From: CAVUOA01 sp963742955
Lineage (GTDB): Bacteria; Bacteroidota; Ignavibacteria; Tepidaquicellales; OLB5
NCBI GenBank assembly: GCA_963742955.1
Contig: CAVUOA010000008.1
Coordinates: 186,001 to 250,000 of the forward strand
Reading direction: 5' to 3'
DNA: 64,000 bases
The position numbers and the translations under genes were made by a program. This document shows positions 1 to 8,691 of this stretch, piece by piece. The notes beneath the pieces are model-generated. The model worked only from the letters and a program-made list of their open reading frames with translations, was not told the DNA's origin and ran no database searches. Numbering within the stretch: position 1 is the first letter of the stretch; each line of letters opens with the position of its first letter.

Positions 1-700
1 AATCTTCCAGCGCTTTTTTCAAATTTCCCATTTCATCGTTAACCTCTATCCTCAATGCCTGGAAGACTTTAGATAAATCCTTATTCACGTATCTTGGCGG
101 TATCTTCTTTTTCAACAGCTCAGCAACTTCGCCTGTTGTTTCAAATTTTTTCTTTTGCCTGTATTCAATAATATCTCTTGTCACCTGCCTGCTGTATTTA
201 AGCTCACCGTATTCTTTAAATATCCTGTGGAGTTCTATATCGCTGTAATCATTAAGTACATCCGCCGCAGTCAGCTCTGCGTCATCTCCCGCTCTCATAT
301 CAAGTTTCGTGTCCTTTTGATAGCTGAAACCATCTTCATAATTCAACTGATATGTAGATAGTCCAAGGTCAAGTACAATTCCCGATACCGCTGCATTTTC
401 ATCATTTTTAAAAGAACTTTTTAAAATTTCCTTCAGATTCGAAAAATTACCGTTTACGGATATAAACCTGGGAGAATATGAAAGCAGGAATTTTTGAGAA
501 TATTCAATAGCGTTCATGTCTCTGTCAATCCCAATGACTTTGAAATCATCAGGTGTTTGCTCAAGTATTTCTTTGGTGTATCCGCCTCCCCCAAGAGTGC
601 AGTCCGCATAGACCTTTGCCATCGAAGAAGATTTATTTTCGAGAAGCAGAGCCATTACTTCATTCAGCAGAACCGGCTCATGATAAAAATCTTCTTCCAA
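1..700 (-). CDS. rsmH: 16S rRNA m4C1402 methyltransferase RsmH (MraW), 3' end cut by window edge
   Basis: RsmH methylates N4 of cytosine 1402 in the decoding centre of 16S rRNA, using S-adenosylmethionine. Translating the minus strand from 700 gives HEPVLLNEV near the N-terminus, then DCTLGGGGYT (the SAM-binding loop, usually DxTxGxGGHS), DLGLSTYQL, and RIEVNDEMG just before the window edge, all in family order. The start is a TTG at 698-700, preceded at 8 nt by AAAGGAG. A second in-frame TTG at 704-706 sits too close to that site. About 233 of some 300 residues are present; the C-terminus lies outside. It follows mraZ by 13 bp, the normal first two genes of the division and cell wall (dcw) cluster, so it is presumably co-transcribed and under MraZ control. 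Confidence 0.93.
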   Translation of the reverse strand, partial: MEEDFYHEPVLLNEVMALLLENKSSSMAKVYADCTLGGGGYTKEILEQTPDDFKVIGIDRDMNAIEYSQKFLLSYSPRFISVNGNFSNLKEILKSSFKNDENAAVSGIVLDLGLSTYQLNYEDGFSYQKDTKLDMRAGDDAELTAADVLNDYSDIELHRIFKEYGELKYSRQVTRDIIEYRQKKKFETTGEVAELLKKKIPPRYVNKDLSKVFQALRIEVNDEMGNLKKALED

Positions 701-713
701 ATTCAATACTCCT

Positions 714-1169
714 TTAGGAGTTTTCGGAAGTGATATTGCGCATCACTTTATCCATAACATCCTCGTAAGTGTCCGTTCTGCCTTTTAGATAATTCTGGAA
801 CTCTTCTTCATTCCACAACTCAATCTTATCAAGCTGTCCTATTAAAAGAACTTCCTTCTGAATTTTTACTTTACTAAGCAATTTTTGCGGAACAAGAATC
901 CTGTGCTGATTATCAACAGGACACTCTTCCGTAAAAAATAACATTTGCCTTCTCATTGCAATCTCATCGTTGGTGAATGGATTTATTTTCTCAATCGTTT
1001 TAACTAATTTTGTCCATTGGTCGGAGGGGTAAAGCCAGAGGCAATTATCTCTGCCTAAAGTGACGTACAATAAATTGCCAGCCTCTGAGGAGATGTGTTT
1101 ACGGAATTTCGACGGGATTATAATCCTTCCTTTATCGTCGATATTTATAACGGCATGACCTTGAAACAT
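714..1169 (-). CDS. mraZ: Transcriptional regulator MraZ
   Basis: MraZ is a DNA-binding protein that autoregulates the division and cell wall cluster. The 151-residue product has the normal length and two AbrB/SpoVT-like swapped-hairpin halves: the first opens with MFQGHAVINIDDKGRIIIP, and the second contains CPVDNQHRILVPQKLL near residues 83-98. It is followed after 13 bp by rsmH. Upstream, on the same strand, is a Bacteroidota-type promoter whose start region is covered by three 10-bp repeats of TGGAGG, matching the known TGGRN-type MraZ boxes. The ribosome binding site is weak (only AGAG shortly before ATG), which is common in this phylum. Confidence 0.95.
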   Translation of the reverse strand: MFQGHAVINIDDKGRIIIPSKFRKHISSEAGNLLYVTLGRDNCLWLYPSDQWTKLVKTIEKINPFTNDEIAMRRQMLFFTEECPVDNQHRILVPQKLLSKVKIQKEVLLIGQLDKIELWNEEEFQNYLKGRTDTYEDVMDKVMRNITSENS

Positions 1170-1230
1170 TACTCTATTTTTTTATAATATTTAAGGCGGA
1201 CGTGAAGCATCAAAAAAGAAAAATTAAAAT

Positions 1231-1257
1231 CCTCCACTTTCCTCCATTTTCCTCCAC
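1231..1257 (-). promoter_or_regulatory. MraZ operator: three TGGAGG boxes at exact 10-bp spacing
   Basis: On the minus strand three copies of TGGAGG occur in exact 10-bp register. Known MraZ operators consist of three or four TGGRN-type boxes with 10-bp spacing in front of mraZ, so binding by the neighbouring mraZ product is a direct prediction. The boxes start 3 bp downstream of the -7 element at 1260-1267, so they cover the expected transcription start. That position fits repression. Confidence 0.85.
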
Positions 1258-1259
1258 TA

Positions 1260-1289
1260 CAAAAATAAGCATTTTTTACATAAAGTCAA
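1260..1289 (-). promoter_or_regulatory. Bacteroidota-type promoter of mraZ-rsmH
   Basis: On the minus strand there is TTG (1287-1289), 19 bp, then TATTTTTG (1260-1267), matching the TTG...TANNTTTG sigma-A consensus of Bacteroidota. The predicted start lies within the MraZ boxes. The call rests on the motif plus its placement; no transcript data are available. Confidence 0.65.
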
Positions 1290-1392
1290 TCATAAAAATA
1301 GCTTTTTTTTAATTTTTTTAAGGGTAGGTTTCTTTTGGCGGATAGGTGGAGTATTGCGGTAAATACCGGTTTTTATTTAAAAAACGAAAGGA

Positions 1393-2163
1393 CTAAAAGA
1401 CGTGAAATATTGCCCCTGTGGCTTTGAAGAAAAGAAATATTCCCAGTAAAATAAGTATAGCACCTGCAGAAATATTAAGCTTGTTTACTGTTGAGGGGTT
1501 TATTCTGTGCTTATTGCCGGTGATTAGGCTTAACAAAGTATAGAACCAAAGAGCTGTTCCTAAAAACGCCCCTGATGAGAATAATAACCCTCCCCATATT
1601 GACCTGTCAATAATTCCATACCCTTTAATATATCCCACAAGTGCAATCCAAGATGCAGGCAGGGTTATTGATGAAAGACACAGCATTACCCCCATAATAA
1701 ACAAACCGCCATGATTAGTTTTATTCACAACAGGTACATGATGCTGTTTCGCAAATCCCGAAGCGCGGTCTTTAACAGCCTTTGCTTTTACCTGTGCGGA
1801 TTGGAGTTTTACACCCTGTTCCAGCTCAAGCTGTTCAATTGTCATTTTAGACCTCATTATCTTAATGCCGTATATAACAACAATCACGCATCCCGAATAG
1901 ATGAGGATAATTTGAATGGTATCAGCATTCCTTGAATAAAAGCGCGCTGCAGAATCAGGTAAAAGTGATATAAACAGTGAGATTCCGCCAAAGGCAATCA
2001 TGGCATATATAAAATCCATGAATGCCGAACCTAATGCAATTGACATGCCTCCTTTGAACTCGTTTTTAAACCCTTTTGAAATCAAGGCAAAAGCAATAGG
2101 TCCCAGCGGCGGAATTGAAACCACAAAGCCCGTAATTATTCCTACAATAAAGGTAATTAGCAT
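1393..2163 (-). CDS. LysE-type amino acid/small molecule exporter
   Basis: This is a 256-residue membrane protein with about six predicted transmembrane segments. The first helix carries the motif PPLGP (residues 18-22), corresponding to the conserved PxGP of LysE/RhtB exporters, and GSAFMDFIYA follows in the second segment. The family exports amino acids or similar small molecules by proton exchange; the substrate cannot be read from sequence. Residues 101-150 form an unusually long, charged cytoplasmic insert, making the protein about 45 residues longer than typical 205-210-residue members. It is monocistronic and diverges from prs. Confidence 0.75.
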   Translation of the reverse strand: MLITFIVGIITGFVVSIPPLGPIAFALISKGFKNEFKGGMSIALGSAFMDFIYAMIAFGGISLFISLLPDSAARFYSRNADTIQIILIYSGCVIVVIYGIKIMRSKMTIEQLELEQGVKLQSAQVKAKAVKDRASGFAKQHHVPVVNKTNHGGLFIMGVMLCLSSITLPASWIALVGYIKGYGIIDRSIWGGLLFSSGAFLGTALWFYTLLSLITGNKHRINPSTVNKLNISAGAILILLGIFLFFKATGAIFHVF

Positions 2164-2266
2164 TTATAAAAAAATTGATATTTCCCCTGCGATTTTATAA
2201 TGTAATAATCAAAACTTAACAATGAAATTCCTATTTTCAGGATATTTATGGAGTTATGATTCTTAA

Positions 2267-2297
2267 TTGATTATAGAAAGATAATTTAATAACTTTG
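2267..2297 (+). promoter_or_regulatory. Bacteroidota-type promoter of prs
   Basis: TTG (2267-2269), a 20-bp spacer and TAACTTTG (2290-2297) match the TTG...TANNTTTG consensus. The predicted start lies roughly 30 nt before the prs ATG. The same spacing is found upstream of serC. Confidence 0.6.
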
Positions 2298-2335
2298 CTT
2301 GTTCGCAATTCGGAGATAGCAACCTTATCCTGTAA

Positions 2336-3319
2336 ATGTCATTGGATAAGTACATCCTAACTAAACTAAATAAATCTTCAATGTCACGTTCAGAAATTAA
2401 GATTTTTTCCGGAAGACTTTCGGAATATCTCGGCAAACATATCTGTACAAGCCTTCACATAGAACCCGGTAAATGCAAAATAAGAAATTTCAGTGATGGA
2501 GAAATCTGGGTTAAGTATAACGAGAACATCAGGGGTCAGGACGTATATTTGATACAGTCAACTATTCCACCCTCTGATAATTTAATGGAGCTTCTCATTA
2601 TGATAGATGCTGCCGTGCGGGCTTCCGCTAAAAGGATAACTGCAGTTATTCCATATTTCGGATACGCAAGGCAAGACAGGAAAGACCAGCCAAGAGTAGC
2701 AATTACAGCAAAGCTAATAGCAAATCTTCTTACTACGGCAGGGGCAGACAGGATAATAACAATGGATTTGCATGCTCCGCAGCTCCAGGGGTTTTTCGAT
2801 ATCCCCGTTGACCATATGTATTGTTCCGTTTTGTTTTTTAAATACTTCAAGCAAATGAAGATTAAAGACCTTGCCATAGCTGCAACAGATGCAGGCGGAG
2901 CAAAACGCGCAAGAGTGTACGCTAGTGAACTCGGAGCCGACCTTGTCTTAATTGATAAAAGAAGACCGCGTCCAAACGAAGCTGAAGTAATGAATATCAT
3001 AGGCGATGTTAAGAACAAGAACGTTATTATTATAGATGACCTCATTGATACGGCAAATACTTTTGTTGTTGCAATAGATGCCATTCAAAAAGCAGGAGCA
3101 AAAAATATATACGGAGCGGCAACTCACCCAATATTATCAGGTCCCGCTATAGAACGTATAGAGAGCTCACCGTTAAAAAAGCTTGTTGTTTCAAACACTA
3201 TCCCGCTATTTAAGGTGTCTAAAAAAATTGAAGTGCTGGATGTATCGAAATTATTTGCCCAGGCAATTATAAGAATTAATGAAAGCAGGTCTATCAGTTC
3301 GCTATTTAAAGTTGAATAA
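2336..3319 (+). CDS. prs: Ribose-phosphate pyrophosphokinase
   Basis: Makes PRPP from ribose 5-phosphate and ATP for purine, pyrimidine, histidine and NAD synthesis. The 327 residues contain the class I signatures: NFSDGEIWV (51-59), the ATP loop FGYARQDRKDQPR (108-120), ITMDLHAPQLQGFFDIP (141-157) and the PRPP loop IIIDDLIDTANTF (231-243). The last is slightly unusual because the common glycine after DTA is Asn (DTANT rather than DTAGT). The first 16 residues precede the normal family start, and Met16 (MSRSEIKIFSG) aligns better with homologues; neither Met has a Shine-Dalgarno site. A Bacteroidota-type promoter lies upstream and a perfect 36-bp palindrome follows the stop. Confidence 0.95.
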   Translation: MSLDKYILTKLNKSSMSRSEIKIFSGRLSEYLGKHICTSLHIEPGKCKIRNFSDGEIWVKYNENIRGQDVYLIQSTIPPSDNLMELLIMIDAAVRASAKRITAVIPYFGYARQDRKDQPRVAITAKLIANLLTTAGADRIITMDLHAPQLQGFFDIPVDHMYCSVLFFKYFKQMKIKDLAIAATDAGGAKRARVYASELGADLVLIDKRRPRPNEAEVMNIIGDVKNKNVIIIDDLIDTANTFVVAIDAIQKAGAKNIYGAATHPILSGPAIERIESSPLKKLVVSNTIPLFKVSKKIEVLDVSKLFAQAIIRINESRSISSLFKVE

Positions 3320-3336
3320 TAAAATATATTCAGAGA

Positions 3337-3372
3337 ATATGAAACAAGGGAGCATGCTCCCTTGTTTCATAT
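3337..3372. terminator. 36-bp perfect palindrome after prs (likely terminator)
   Basis: Bases 3337-3372 read identically on both strands, with GCATGC at the centre and no spacer. As RNA it would fold into a 16-bp stem with a 4-nt loop 17 nt after the prs stop. There is no T-run after it, so it is not a textbook intrinsic terminator. A binding site for a symmetric protein is the alternative. A shorter palindrome with the same GCATGC centre lies at 32099-32122. Confidence 0.6.
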
Positions 3373-3542
3373 AGTATAATTAAATGCTGAAAAATCAACT
3401 GTAATTTGGCTTTGTAATTTTTAACTACTTAATAATCAATTATTAAGGCATATTAAAGTTATTACATCAAATTATCTTGAATTTCCAGCAGAATATAGCT
3501 AAATTATAATGTTTTCTAATAATAATTAAGGAGGGTACAAAA

Positions 3543-3974
3543 ATGTCTGAAGAAAGAGGAATGGCAAAAGGTCTGTTTATAGGCTTTTTAGCAGGCGGCG
3601 TAGTAGGCGGAATCATAGCACTGCTGTACGCACCCAAGAGCGGAAAGGAACTTCGTTCAGATATAAAGCAAAGAAAAGATGATATGCTCGATGATGCGGA
3701 AGAATATCTTGACATTGCAAAACACAAAGCCCAGGATTTGATAAACGAAGGCAAGAAGCGTTCTGAAGAACTTGTCAGCGAAGCAAAGAAAAAAGCAGGA
3801 AACCTGCTTGATGACGCAAACAAGATATTAAACGTTGCTAAAGAAAAAACTTCAACCGCTTACGAGAGCACCCGTGATAAAGTGAACGAAGAAGGCGCAA
3901 AAATAAAAGACGCTATTAAAGCAGGTGTTGAAGCTTACAAAGACGAGAGAAACAAAAACCAGTCTGCAGGCTGA
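3543..3974 (+). CDS. YtxH-domain envelope protein
   Basis: A 143-residue protein with one N-terminal transmembrane segment (residues about 10-28, GLFIGFLAGGVVGGIIALLY) followed directly by APKSGKELR, the YtxH family hallmark, then a long charged, Ala/Lys/Glu-rich helix to the end. The start is secured by AAGGAGGG 9 nt upstream. YtxH proteins are small membrane proteins of unknown molecular role, often stress-induced and historically mislabelled gas vesicle proteins. The next gene, 8 bp downstream, encodes a DUF948-like protein of similar design. That pairing is common, so the two probably act together at the membrane. Confidence 0.85.
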   Translation: MSEERGMAKGLFIGFLAGGVVGGIIALLYAPKSGKELRSDIKQRKDDMLDDAEEYLDIAKHKAQDLINEGKKRSEELVSEAKKKAGNLLDDANKILNVAKEKTSTAYESTRDKVNEEGAKIKDAIKAGVEAYKDERNKNQSAG

Positions 3975-3982
3975 TTTAAATA

Positions 3983-4453
3983 ATGCAGCCATTAGACACC
4001 ATATTAATAATTGCAGAGATAATCTTATTTGTAATTCTTTCGATTCTTGGTATATATTTAATAGTCTCGGTTAAGAAATTAACCAATTCTATTGAGTCAA
4101 TAGAGAAAAACGTAGATGAACTGCAGAAAAATGCAGCTCCTGTGCTTGAAAATGCCGTTATTGTTTCCGGAAATGTTAAGGAAATTACGGATAACTTAAA
4201 AGCACAGGTTTCAAAAATTGACGATATAGTAGACACTGTTAAAGATACTACAGAATCCATTGTGAATTTCGAGCAGAAGACTCAGAAGAAGATAGAGTAC
4301 CAGCTTGATGATACTTTGAACTTTGTCTCTGCAATTGTTAGAGGGACAAAATCATTCTGGTCAGCTTTTTCAGGTTCATCGAAAAGGCTTCCCCGCAACA
4401 GTCATTATAAGTCTTACTCTCCGATTGCTGATTCTTCGGAAGAAGACATCTAA
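3983..4453 (+). CDS. DUF948-like membrane coiled-coil protein
   Basis: A 156-residue protein: one N-terminal transmembrane helix (about residues 6-29), then amphipathic helix with the pattern VKKLTNSIESIEKNVDELQ typical of DUF948, and a basic, Ser-rich tail with FWSAFSGSS. It resembles the coiled-coil part of chemoreceptors but lacks a signalling hairpin. It follows the YtxH gene by 8 bp and is closed by an inverted repeat, so the two form a two-gene operon. The molecular function is unknown. Confidence 0.75.
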   Translation: MQPLDTILIIAEIILFVILSILGIYLIVSVKKLTNSIESIEKNVDELQKNAAPVLENAVIVSGNVKEITDNLKAQVSKIDDIVDTVKDTTESIVNFEQKTQKKIEYQLDDTLNFVSAIVRGTKSFWSAFSGSSKRLPRNSHYKSYSPIADSSEEDI

Positions 4454-4455
4454 AG

Positions 4456-4510
4456 ATTAAGACGGATATGTTTCGTTAATTTTCGGGATATGAAACATCT
4501 CCGCCTTAAT
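4456..4510 (+). terminator. Stem-loop terminator after the YtxH/DUF948 operon
   Basis: A 19-nt arm (4456-4474) and its near-complement (4492-4510, two mismatches) start 2 nt after the DUF948 stop, with a 17-nt loop. There is no strong T-run. Position supports termination. Confidence 0.55.
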
Positions 4511-4568
4511 TATTTAATTGTAATTTTTTAATTTAGATAACTTTATTAATAAAATAGGGGATATTCTA

Positions 4569-6667
4569 TTGAGTAATATTAATTCAAACCAGATAAGAAA
4601 TGTTGTAATTGCAGGCCACGCCGGCTCCGGCAAGACAATACTGTCTGAAAGCATTCTTTACTGCGCCGGAGCAACTACCAGATTCGGAAGAATAGAAGAC
4701 GGCACTACTGTTTCAGACTACGGCAAAGATGAAATATCGAGGCAAATATCTATCAACTCTTCGATACTCACCACAAACTGGAAAGACTACAAGCTTAATA
4801 TTATCGATTCACCCGGTTATACAGATTTCACGGGTTCGGTAAAAGCTTCCATGCGCGTTATGGATACTGCTATAATTGTTGTTAACGCTGCCGAGGGTGT
4901 AGAAGTTGGAACTGAGATTGCGGTCAACTATGCAAAAGGATACGGTATAGAAATCGTTTTCGTTGTGAACAAGACTGACTATGAGAATTCTAAATTTGAT
5001 AACACGGTCTCTCAGCTTAAGGAATACTACGGAAACCATGTTGCTTTAATTCAATTTCCTGTGAACGAAGGATTGAATTTTGACAGTGTGATTGATGTCA
5101 TTAAGATGAAAATGCTCAAATTCAAGAGAGATACAAAAGGCGAATATACCGAAGAAGCTATACCATCAGAGCTGGCTGAAAAAGCCCAGAAGCTTCACCA
5201 GGAACTTGGTTGAGCTGGTTGCAGAAGAAGACGAAGAATTGATGAATAAATTTTTTGAAGAAGGAGGTTCTTTAACCGAGGATGAGCTGATCAATGGTCT
5301 TACTAAAGCTATAAAAAACAAGCTGATACTGCCTGTTTTGTGTACTTCATCAATTCATAACATCGGTACCTCAACAATGGTTGATTTTATCTGTAATTAC
5401 TGTCCGGGACCGCTGGAGGCATCAGAATTCACTGGTAAGAAAATTGGTTCTGATGAAGCAGTCGAAGTAAAAGCTCAGGCTGATGGTGACCCCCTAATAT
5501 TTGTATTCAAAACAATCTCTGAACCCCATGTAGGTGAAATGTCATTTTTCAGAGTAATCTCGGGAAAAGCTTCAGGCGGAATGGATGTTACAAACCTGAA
5601 TAAGAACAAGACTGAAAGATTAACCCAGCTGTTTACGATGACAGGTAAAAACAGGAAAGAAATTTCCGAACTTGCTGCAGGTGATATCGGCGCTGTTGTT
5701 AAGCTGAAAGATACTCACGTAAATAATACACTTTCGGGGAGAAATCATAATGTAATAATTGATGAAATAGTATTTCCCGAACCTTTAGTTTCAAATGCAC
5801 TTACGCCAAAATCAAAAGGCGATGAAGATAAAATTGCAGCAGGCTTAAGCCACCTGCACGAAGAAGACCCGACTTTCCTATTTACATTTGACCCTGAACT
5901 ATCACAAACTATAATAAGCGGACAGGGTGAGCTTCACCTTACAATTATTATCAACCGCTTAAAAGAAAAATACGGCGTTGAAGTAAACGTTCTTGAGCCA
6001 AAGATTCCCTACAGGGAAACAATCAAAGGCAAAGTCGAGAGCGTTGAATACAAACACAAAAAACAATCCGGCGGACACGGACAATACGGCCACGTATTCT
6101 TAAGATTAGAACCGCTTGAAACGCGGAATGGGCTTTGAATTTGTTGATGAAATCGTCGGCGGTGTTATCCCCGGTAAATATATACCTTCTGTTGAAAAAG
6201 GCGTAAGGGAAGCTATGATAAAAGGCCCCCTTGCAGGCCACACGGTTGTTGATGTAAAAGTCACTCTGCATTACGGTTCGTATCACGATGTAGACAGCTC
6301 GGATATTGCTTTCAAAATTGCGGCAATGCAGGCATTCAAAAAAGGATTTATGGATGCTAAACCCATATTACTTGAACCTATTTACGAGCTTCAGGTAACA
6401 GTTCCTGAAGAGTACATGGGTGAAGTAATGGGTGATATTTCCTCAAGGCGCGGGAAAATTCTCGGAATGGATACAAACGGTAAAATGCAGATAATTAAAG
6501 CAAATGTGCCTCTGGCTGATTTGCACAATTACGCTACCAAGCTTCGTTCATTTACACAGGGACGCGGGATATTCACACGCAAGTTCTCTCATTATGAAGA
6601 AGTGCCTAAAGAAAACGAAGCAAAGATTATAGCAGAATCACAGAAAGAAAAAGAAGAAGCAGCTTAA
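4569..6667 (+). CDS. EF-G-like translational GTPase (EF-G paralogue), read in three frames
   Basis: The three adjoining reading frames (4569-5213, 5206-6138, 6116-6667) together encode one EF-G-sized protein of about 698 residues. The GTPase domain has GHAGSGKT (16-23), DSPGYTDF (80-87) and NKTD (134-137). Domains II-V follow, with SGQGELHL, SGGHGQYGHV and the domain V signature SSRRGKILGM. The switch I segment is SRQISI instead of the canonical RGITI, and the P-loop is GHAGSGKT, which places it with EF-G-like paralogues rather than canonical fusA. Removing one G near 5208 and one A near 6121 restores the conserved ELVELV and EPLERGMGFEF, so both breaks are single-base insertions, most likely sequencing errors. 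The start is TTG with AGGGGAT about 8 nt upstream. Confidence 0.85.
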
Positions 6668-6668
6668 T

Positions 6669-7175
6669 ATGGATAAGCTTTGGTCACCATGGCGTTCTAA
6701 ATACATACAGTCATTTAAACCAGGAAACGAGAAAGAAGACGGCTGTTTATTCTGCAGGATTCAGAACGAAGATAAGGATAAAGAAAACTATGTTCTCTAC
6801 AGGTCAAATCACTGTTTCATAATAATGAATCTTTATCCTTACAATAGCGGTCATTTAATGATAGTACCTTATAAGCATGCATCATCACTCAGCGAACTTG
6901 ATGAGGCAGCAAAGCTGGATTGCATGAACACAATAAATCTGGGCTGTGAGATTTTAGGTAAAGCACTGTTCCCCCATGGATACAACATCGGAGCAAACAT
7001 AGGCCGAGTTGCAGGCGCGGGAATTGAAGACCACGTGCATTTTCATATTGTCCCCCGCTGGAACGGTGATACGAATTTTATGCCTGTGCTGAATGAGGTT
7101 AAGCTGATTTCGGAGTTTATGGATATCACATACGAAAAGCTGAAAAACGAGTTAGATAATATACTAAACAAGTAA
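6669..7175 (+). CDS. HIT-family nucleotide hydrolase/transferase
   Basis: A 168-residue histidine-triad protein. The catalytic triad is HVHFHIVPRW (His122, 124, 126). An N-terminal SPWRSKYI and a CLFC pair (Cys26, Cys29) mark the subgroup related to Ap4A phosphorylase/hydrolase. Enzymes of this family act on nucleoside phosphates such as Ap4A or AMP conjugates; the exact substrate is not readable. It begins 1 nt after the stop of the EF-G-like gene, so they are probably co-transcribed. Confidence 0.88.
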   Translation: MDKLWSPWRSKYIQSFKPGNEKEDGCLFCRIQNEDKDKENYVLYRSNHCFIIMNLYPYNSGHLMIVPYKHASSLSELDEAAKLDCMNTINLGCEILGKALFPHGYNIGANIGRVAGAGIEDHVHFHIVPRWNGDTNFMPVLNEVKLISEFMDITYEKLKNELDNILNK

Positions 7176-7228
7176 ATCCCTTTAAAATATTCTGAAAAAG
7201 GGTTATATTTATAGTCTTTGAAAATTCA

Positions 7229-7300
7229 GCTCCTATCGACTAAGGGTTAGGTCACCACCCTTTCAAGGTGGTAATACGGGTTCGAATCCCGTTGGGAGCG
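7229..7300 (+). tRNA. tRNA-Glu (anticodon UUC)
   Basis: A full cloverleaf can be folded: 7-bp acceptor (7229-7235 with 7293-7299), D arm GAC/GTC, anticodon stem CCACC/GGTGG with loop CTTTCAA and anticodon TTC at 7262-7264, and T arm ACGGG-TTCGAAT-CCCGT. The CCA end is not encoded. A T-rich terminator follows at 7318. Confidence 0.95.
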
Positions 7301-7317
7301 CTGGTTCACAAACAAAA

Positions 7318-7340
7318 GCCGAACTGTTGTTCGGTTTTTT
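7318..7340 (+). terminator. Intrinsic terminator of tRNA-Glu
   Basis: A 7-bp stem (GCCGAAC with GTTCGGT, one wobble pair), a TGTT loop and a run of six T directly after. Confidence 0.85.
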
Positions 7341-7471
7341 AATTGCCTAACATCCATTATCTTTTTTATCCTCTATTCTCTACAAAATCTTAATCATCCG
7401 GCTGTGTTGTTTTAAACCGTTTAAACCTAACTTTTTCCTTAAAAATACTCCGTTTAGGGGAAATTTTTAAA

Positions 7472-7502
7472 TTGTTTAGATTAATTACTTTGTGTAAATT
7501 TG
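7472..7502 (+). promoter_or_regulatory. Bacteroidota-type promoter of the serine operon
   Basis: TTG (7472-7474), 20 bp, TAAATTTG (7495-7502), the same geometry as the prs promoter. The leader to the serC ATG would be about 90 nt. I saw no riboswitch-like structure in it. Confidence 0.55.
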
Positions 7503-7600
7503 TATGATATTTTATAGACAAAAATGGCTAACAACATCCTCTTCAATAGACTTTTCAATCTAACAAACCATATCGCAAACTATTATCAAAAAATACATTT

Positions 7601-8671
7601 ATGAAAAAGCATAACTTTAATGCAGGACCATCAATTCTGCCCGAATACACTTTACAAAATTCATCAAAAGCAGTTTTAGAACTGGATAACACAGGACTAT
7701 CTATTCTCGAAATTTCTCACAGGAGCAAAGATTTTCAAAAAATCGTTGACGATTCAGTTGCTTTGGTTAAAGAATTACTTAACGTGCCTGAAGAATATTC
7801 AGTTTTATTTTTGGGCGGCGGCGCAAGCCTGCAGTTCTGTATGGTGCCTTACAATTTACTGGGCGAAAACCAAACAGCATCTTATCTTGAAACAGGCTCA
7901 TGGTCTCAGAAAGCAATTAAAGAGGCAAAGCTGTTCGGAAACGTTCATGTTGCAGGCTCGTCTTCAGACAAAAACTTTACATATATTCCCAAACAGTATG
8001 ATATTGCTCCCGGCTCGGCATATTTCCACATTACAACCAATAACACAATTTACGGAACCGAAATCCAAGAAGATTATAAGGTAAACGTTCCGTTGGTTGC
8101 AGATATGTCATCAGATATTTTCAGCAGACCGGTTGATGTTTCAAAATATTCGCTCATCTACGCCGGGGCGCAGAAGAATCTAGGACCCGCAGGAGTTGCA
8201 CTTGTAATTTTAAAACCCGAAATACTCGGAAAAATCGAGCGGAAAATCCCTTCGATGCTTGATTATAAGATTCATATAAAAAATAACTCGCTCTATAACA
8301 CTCCGCCCGTATATGCAATATATGCCTCATATATGACACTGCAATGGCTAAAGAACATCGGCGGGCTGAAAGAAATCGATAAGAGAAACGAAGCAAAAGC
8401 CAAGCTATTATATGACGAAATCGACAGGAACAGCATATTCAACGGAACAGTTGAAAAAGATTCGCGTTCAAGAATGAATGTCACCTTCCTTGCTAAATCA
8501 CCGGAGCTGGAGGAAAAATTCATTAAGTTCGCTTCTGAAAAAGGAATGGTGGGAATAAAAGGACACCGTTCTGTTGGAGGTTTCAGAGCATCGTTGTATA
8601 ACGCAATGCCGATAGAAAGTGTCCAGGCTCTTGTTGATACAATGAAAGAATTCGAAAAACAAAATTCATAA
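7601..8671 (+). CDS. serC: Phosphoserine aminotransferase
   Basis: Converts 3-phosphohydroxypyruvate and glutamate to O-phosphoserine (PLP enzyme, second step of serine synthesis; the same fold also serves in vitamin B6 synthesis). The 356 residues show the family start FNAGPS (6-11), HRS (40-42), the phosphate-binding GGGAS (72-76) and the PLP lysine K192 in YAGAQKNLGPAG. It is the first gene of an operon with serA (20 bp after it) and a DUF1015 gene. No phosphoserine phosphatase gene is present in the window. Confidence 0.96.
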   Translation: MKKHNFNAGPSILPEYTLQNSSKAVLELDNTGLSILEISHRSKDFQKIVDDSVALVKELLNVPEEYSVLFLGGGASLQFCMVPYNLLGENQTASYLETGSWSQKAIKEAKLFGNVHVAGSSSDKNFTYIPKQYDIAPGSAYFHITTNNTIYGTEIQEDYKVNVPLVADMSSDIFSRPVDVSKYSLIYAGAQKNLGPAGVALVILKPEILGKIERKIPSMLDYKIHIKNNSLYNTPPVYAIYASYMTLQWLKNIGGLKEIDKRNEAKAKLLYDEIDRNSIFNGTVEKDSRSRMNVTFLAKSPELEEKFIKFASEKGMVGIKGHRSVGGFRASLYNAMPIESVQALVDTMKEFEKQNS

Positions 8672-8691
8672 CATTAAATCTGAATAATACT

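Noticed and set aside
1354..1372. Terminator hairpin after the LysE-type gene
   Set aside because: Only a 4-bp stem, and the T-run is on the wrong strand for that gene.
2536..3084. 182-residue open frame on the minus strand across prs
   Set aside because: It lies wholly inside the prs coding region and has the composition of an antisense shadow; prs itself has all family motifs.
3983..4453. Methyl-accepting chemotaxis protein
   Set aside because: Only the coiled-coil resemblance; there is no signalling hairpin and the length and pairing with YtxH fit DUF948.
4569..6667. Tetracycline-resistance (TetM-like) ribosome protection protein
   Set aside because: The GHAGSGKT loop and SRQISI switch are shared by EF-G paralogues of many genomes; full-length domain order and the neighbouring housekeeping genes give no support for resistance.
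4569..6667. Programmed ribosomal frameshifting in the EF-G-like gene
   Set aside because: Two separate breaks with no slippery heptamer or downstream pseudoknot, and the same type of break in many unrelated genes.
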